Positions 60,887 to 64,000 of a DNA stretch of 64,000 nt are shown piece after piece (the first letter of the stretch is position 1; each line of letters begins with the position of its first letter). The position numbers were made by a program, and so were the translations under genes. The stretch is from positions 62,001-126,000 of the forward strand of contig NZ_JAUFPQ010000009.1 in the NCBI RefSeq assembly GCF_030409305.1. The letters are read 5' to 3'. The notes under the pieces were generated by a model. The model did not search any database and was not told the origin of the DNA. It worked only from the letters and a program-made list of their open reading frames with translations. The DNA is from Halomonas maura (lineage in GTDB: Bacteria; Pseudomonadota; Gammaproteobacteria; Pseudomonadales; Halomonadaceae).

Positions 60887-61780
60887 TCACCTGCCTGCCT
60901 GGCAGAGGGTGCGGGTGTCGAATCGGTAGGAGTAGAGGATGTCCTTCTTCAGGAAGCCGTACCGGCTGAGGGTCTGTTCCCAGTCGCCGTTCTTCTTGAT
61001 CTCGTCCAGCGCCTCGTTGACGGCATCACGCAGCGTATCGGCGCCTTTGGGGAAGGCAAAGCCTCCCCAGTAACGCACCTCCTCGCCATCCACGATCGGG
61101 TCACGGAAGTTGAACTCCACCTCAACCTCGGGATATCGGGTTTCCAGGGAAGCGACGGTCATGCCGGTGGCGGCGAAAGCGTCGGCGCGGCCCCGGATGA
61201 TGGCATCGACGGCCTCATCGGGGCTCTGAACGGTCACGATACGCTGCTCGGGCACGCCTAGCAGCGCGAGTATCTCCTCCTGGACGGTGCCCGCCTGAAC
61301 GGCGACCCGAAGGCGGTCAGGCCGGTCGGCGAAGTCCTCGTAGCCAAGGATGCGATTGGGATTCGAGGCGAGCACCAGGAGGCCTTCACCGTAGGAAGTA
61401 TTGGGTTCCGAGAACAGCACCCGGCCGCACCGCTCCGGCAGGATGGCCATCTCGGCGGCCGCCATGTCGAAACGCCCGGCCTCGAGTCCGGGCATCAGAT
61501 TCGAGAACTCCGTCACCACCCAGTCTATCTCGCCGATGTCCAGCTGCTCGAGAACGTGACCAATGATCTCCGGGCCGGCACCCAGGATGCGGCCGTCCTG
61601 TCCCTGGTAGCCGTAGGGACGCTCGTCGGCGATGGCGATGCGAATGGAGCCGCGCTCTCGCACCTCTTCGAGGCTGTCGGCATTGAGCTGGAGGGGGACC
61701 AGGAGCAGGATAAAGGACAGCAGAAGGCCGCCGAGTCGGCCGGGCAAGAAGGCTGAGGAAATTGGAATCAGTGTTGCCAT
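60887..61780 (-). CDS. EhuB-like amino-acid/ectoine binding protein, paralogue 1
   Basis: 297 aa periplasmic type 2 binding protein with signal peptide. ERPYGYQGQDGRILGAGPEI and FDMAAAEMAILPERC match ectoine/hydroxyectoine EhuB proteins. No permease or ATPase gene is beside it. ATG at 61780 chosen for its GGGAG site. About half identical by eye to the next copy. Confidence 0.8.
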   Translation of the reverse strand: MATLIPISSAFLPGRLGGLLLSFILLLVPLQLNADSLEEVRERGSIRIAIADERPYGYQGQDGRILGAGPEIIGHVLEQLDIGEIDWVVTEFSNLMPGLEAGRFDMAAAEMAILPERCGRVLFSEPNTSYGEGLLVLASNPNRILGYEDFADRPDRLRVAVQAGTVQEEILALLGVPEQRIVTVQSPDEAVDAIIRGRADAFAATGMTVASLETRYPEVEVEFNFRDPIVDGEEVRYWGGFAFPKGADTLRDAVNEALDEIKKNGDWEQTLSRYGFLKKDILYSYRFDTRTLCQAGR

Positions 61781-62278
61781 GGGTGAAGCTCCCCGCATGG
61801 CATCACGTCGCTAACGTGTGGCGTCACATGGGTTGGCTGTCGGTCTCATGTTGCGCGCGCCCGGCGGCGGCGGGATGCTGCGTTGTTATGTGGATCGGTG
61901 TCTTCAGGTAGTGCGTTCTGGTCTGGCCGACGCATCGGCACACCCATAGCCTAGAAATAACGTGTACTGATCGCCTCGCTCCCTCGGCTGGGCGAATAGC
62001 GATTTTTTTACTATACCTCGGAGCGTAAAACCTACGTCTTTAGTGGCATCACACGACTGGACCATCGCCTTGTGCCGGCCGCTGTCGACCGGACACCACA
62101 GGGATCAGGATCTCGATGCTTGGCTCGCGACTCATCGGGGCGGAGGTAGGGCCCGATACCCAGGGATCTCAGGCGGGAAGACCGCATGCATGGCAGGAGT
62201 CGTGGCCGTCGGGGCATGGTGCGAAGGTACGCCTGGGCCTCGACGACGAGGGCCATGTTGCCCGGATGGGGGCAGGGC
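61781..62278. other. Intergenic region between EhuB paralogues
   Basis: About 500 bp with no supported gene on either strand. An AT-rich patch near 62004-62020 and a probable minus-strand promoter zone at 61900-61990 for paralogue 1. Confidence 0.4.
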
Positions 62279-63163
62279 TCATCGCTCCTGTTCGCCGCAC
62301 AGCCACTCGGTGTCAAAGCGAAAGGCGTTGAGGATGTCGTCCTGGGTGAAGCCGTGCGTCTCCAGGGTGTCCTGCCAGGCCTGGGTATTGCGGTAGTCCA
62401 GCAGTTCCTCGGTGAAGGCGTCCCGCAGTTCCTGGGCCTCCAGGGGAAAGGTGAAGGCGCCCCAGCTGCGCACCAGCTGTCCGTCGACCTTCGGATCCTC
62501 GAAGTTCTGCACCACCTCGACCTCCGGGTTGCTGGCGTCCAGCTGGCTCACCGTCAGGCCGGTGCCGGCATAGGCCTCCGCGTCCCCCTCCAGCAGGGTA
62601 TCGATGGCGGCCTCGTTCTCGGCGATCCGGACGATCCTGGCATCCGGGACGCCCAGCGCTGCCATGATGTCGATCTGGCTGGCGCCCTCGAGGACGGCGA
62701 CGCGGATGTCGTCGCGCTCGGCGAAGTCGGCGTAGCCGTTGATCTCCAGCGGATTCGCGGCGCGCACCAGCAGGCCCTCGCCGTAGGAGGTGTTGGGCGC
62801 CGAGAACAGCACCCGCTGGCAGCGGGCCGGGCGAATGGCCATCTCGGCGGCGGCCATGTCGAAGCGGCCCTCCTCGAGTCCCGGGATCAGCTCGCCGAAG
62901 GCCGTGACTACCCACTCGATCTGGTCGATCCCCAGCTCCCCCAGGATGTGTCGTGCCACCTCGGGGCCGGCGCCGCGTCCCTCGCCGTCGTCGTCCAGAT
63001 AGCCGTAGGGCACCTCGTTGGCCACGGCGACGCGGATGCTGCCCGCTTCCTGGAGTTCCTCCAGGGTCGCCGCCATGGCGAGAGGAGGGGCAAGGGCCAG
63101 GCTCAGGGCAATCGCCCAGCGGGTCCCGTGTGCGCAAAAGGGGCGGTCGGTGCTGCGGTCCAT
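62279..63163 (-). CDS. EhuB-like amino-acid/ectoine binding protein, paralogue 2
   Basis: 294 aa, signal peptide cut near LAMAAT. Shares NEVPYGYLDDDGEGRGAGPE and FDMAAAEMAIRPARC with paralogue 1, and the same C-terminal RFDTxxLC end. Again no transport genes alongside. ATG at 63163 has GGGAG upstream; 63181 is an alternative. Confidence 0.8.
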   Translation of the reverse strand: MDRSTDRPFCAHGTRWAIALSLALAPPLAMAATLEELQEAGSIRVAVANEVPYGYLDDDGEGRGAGPEVARHILGELGIDQIEWVVTAFGELIPGLEEGRFDMAAAEMAIRPARCQRVLFSAPNTSYGEGLLVRAANPLEINGYADFAERDDIRVAVLEGASQIDIMAALGVPDARIVRIAENEAAIDTLLEGDAEAYAGTGLTVSQLDASNPEVEVVQNFEDPKVDGQLVRSWGAFTFPLEAQELRDAFTEELLDYRNTQAWQDTLETHGFTQDDILNAFRFDTEWLCGEQER

Positions 63164-63258
63164 GTCGAATCTCCCGTCCAAGCCGGCACCTCGGTTAAGA
63201 GATGTCTGTATCAGCCTTCAGGGTAGATGGCGGGGGATAAGGCCGCCACGGGGTGCGG

Positions 63259-63810
63259 TCAGCGGCTGAGCTGGAGCTGGCGGTGCTGGCCGGGGGCCAG
63301 CGAGACCTGGTGGATCACCACGCGCCGCTTGCCGCTGGCGGGGTCCACCAGGCTGCCCGAGACGTAGAACTCCCCGGCGGGCAGGCCGCGCAGCAGGAAG
63401 TGGCCGTTGGCATCGGTGCGCGTGGTATGGGTATAGGCTCGTGCCCGAGGATCGGCGGGCTCGACGGCGCGGCCGGCCAGGGCCTGCTCGGCGGCCTCGG
63501 CGGAGTAGGTGGTGATCGGGGCCACCGAGATCGTCTCGCCGGCGCCCACCACCTTGCCCGAGGCGGTGTCCAGGGTCAGGCGGCCACTCACGGCGGCGCT
63601 GCCGGTCTTCTCCAGGGCGGCATATTCCTCGGCGGGGAAGGCCACCTGGCGGGGGACGCGCCCACGCGACCGTCCGCGGGTCTGGCCCTGCGGTTCGCCG
63701 ATGTCGATCACTTCCGCGGGCTCGTCGCGCTGGGGCAGGCCGGCGGGGGGCAGCATCTGGCAGCCGGTCAGGATCAGGCCCAGCAGGGCGATCAGGATGG
63801 GGTATCTCAT
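63259..63810 (-). CDS. Lipoprotein with carboxypeptidase-regulatory-like beta domain
   Basis: 183 aa. Signal peptide with lipobox ILTGC, an Arg-rich linker, then an immunoglobulin-like beta domain (SGRLTLDTASGKVVGAGE ... TDANGHFLLRGLPAGEFYV). Outer-membrane-anchored, function unknown. ATG at 63810 with GGGAGAG chosen over a longer frame. Confidence 0.75.
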   Translation of the reverse strand: MRYPILIALLGLILTGCQMLPPAGLPQRDEPAEVIDIGEPQGQTRGRSRGRVPRQVAFPAEEYAALEKTGSAAVSGRLTLDTASGKVVGAGETISVAPITTYSAEAAEQALAGRAVEPADPRARAYTHTTRTDANGHFLLRGLPAGEFYVSGSLVDPASGKRRVVIHQVSLAPGQHRQLQLSR

Positions 63811-63860
63811 TGCACTCTCCCGGTGGGGTTGGCCCGTTGCGGGGGAGAGAGTAACCAAAA

Positions 63861-63890
63861 AGAGGGCCACCGCGGTAGCGGTGGCCCTCT
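63861..63890 (-). terminator. Intrinsic terminator of the phasin-like gene
   Basis: 13-bp stem AGAGGGCCACCGC / GCGGTGGCCCTCT, loop GGTA, followed on the minus strand by five T residues. Confidence 0.8.
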
Positions 63891-63912
63891 TCATCGGTCG
63901 CCGATGGCGACG

Positions 63913-64000
63913 TCAGGCGTACTGAGAGGCCTTGGTGGCGGTCTCGGTGGCCTGCTTGACGCTGTCTTCGGTCAGCTTCTGGCTCTGCTGGACGAAGTCC
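63913..64000 (-). CDS. C-terminus of a phasin-like protein (partial)
   Basis: Reading in from the right edge: 28 residues ending QATETATKASQYA, helical and Ala/Gln/Thr-rich, like PHA-granule phasins. The rest is outside the window, so the family call is tentative. Confidence 0.45.
   Translation of the reverse strand, partial: DFVQQSQKLTEDSVKQATETATKASQYA

Overview
The window is a GC-rich gammaproteobacterial chromosome segment. Its gene content fits a Halomonas-like halophile: two paralogous ectoine-type (EhuB-like) binding proteins, a complete urea uptake and urease set, and a PurMN / PerM / Hda / Dcd / Mrp housekeeping block. The genus is an inference from gene content; no rRNA or other phylogenetic marker is present. 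No rRNA, tRNA, CRISPR array or intact insertion sequence was seen.

Layout. 1-2.5 kb: end of a membrane protein and a RecQ-family helicase. 2.6-11 kb: a four-gene SMC-type plasmid-defence/condensin operon (Wadjet JetABCD, also called MksFEBG), chained by ATGA stop/start overlaps. It carries a 188-bp tandem duplication of the jetC start that inserts a 63-codon, Walker-A-dead copy between jetB and jetC. 11.3-14.8 kb: a GGDEF diguanylate cyclase, then the cyclopropane fatty acid synthase gene cfa, whose last ~145 bp are repeated seven more times immediately downstream. 14.9-19.7 kb: thiamine-binding protein, HPPD, NSS transporter, CobA and RlpA-like lipoprotein. 19.7-26.6 kb: an IclR-type regulator, a two-component system and a solute-binding protein, divergent from a tripartite tricarboxylate transporter (TctCBA).

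26.6-32.9 kb: urtABCDE urea ABC transporter behind a textbook sigma-54 promoter. 32.9-38.1 kb: a sulfur/PLP cassette (cysteine synthase-glutaredoxin fusion, group II decarboxylase, DsrE-like protein) with a divergent winged-helix/TPR regulator. 38.2-44.3 kb: ureDABC-EFG plus a small His-rich membrane protein, behind a second sigma-54 promoter with a perfect NtrC-type palindrome. 44.4-53.7 kb: a phospholipase D-like protein, then a compositionally different accessory stretch (unknown proteins, degenerate GGDEF fragment, O-acyltransferase, ABC flippase-like exporter) and a YihY protein. 54-64 kb: coiled-coil membrane protein, Mrp/ApbC, Dcd, PurN, PurM, PerM, Hda, two EhuB-like proteins, a lipoprotein and the tail of a phasin-like gene.

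How parts work together. Urea import (urt) and hydrolysis (ure) appear to share NtrC/sigma-54 nitrogen control. Three copies of a 110-220 nt structured intercistronic element sit after urtA, after ureC and after apbC, all sense to the genes. The copies differ in sequence, but their closing stems co-vary, so the fold rather than the sequence appears conserved. The urtA and ureC positions are where protein stoichiometry should step down. This element, the jetC relay duplication and the cfa-end array are the least explained signals in the window.
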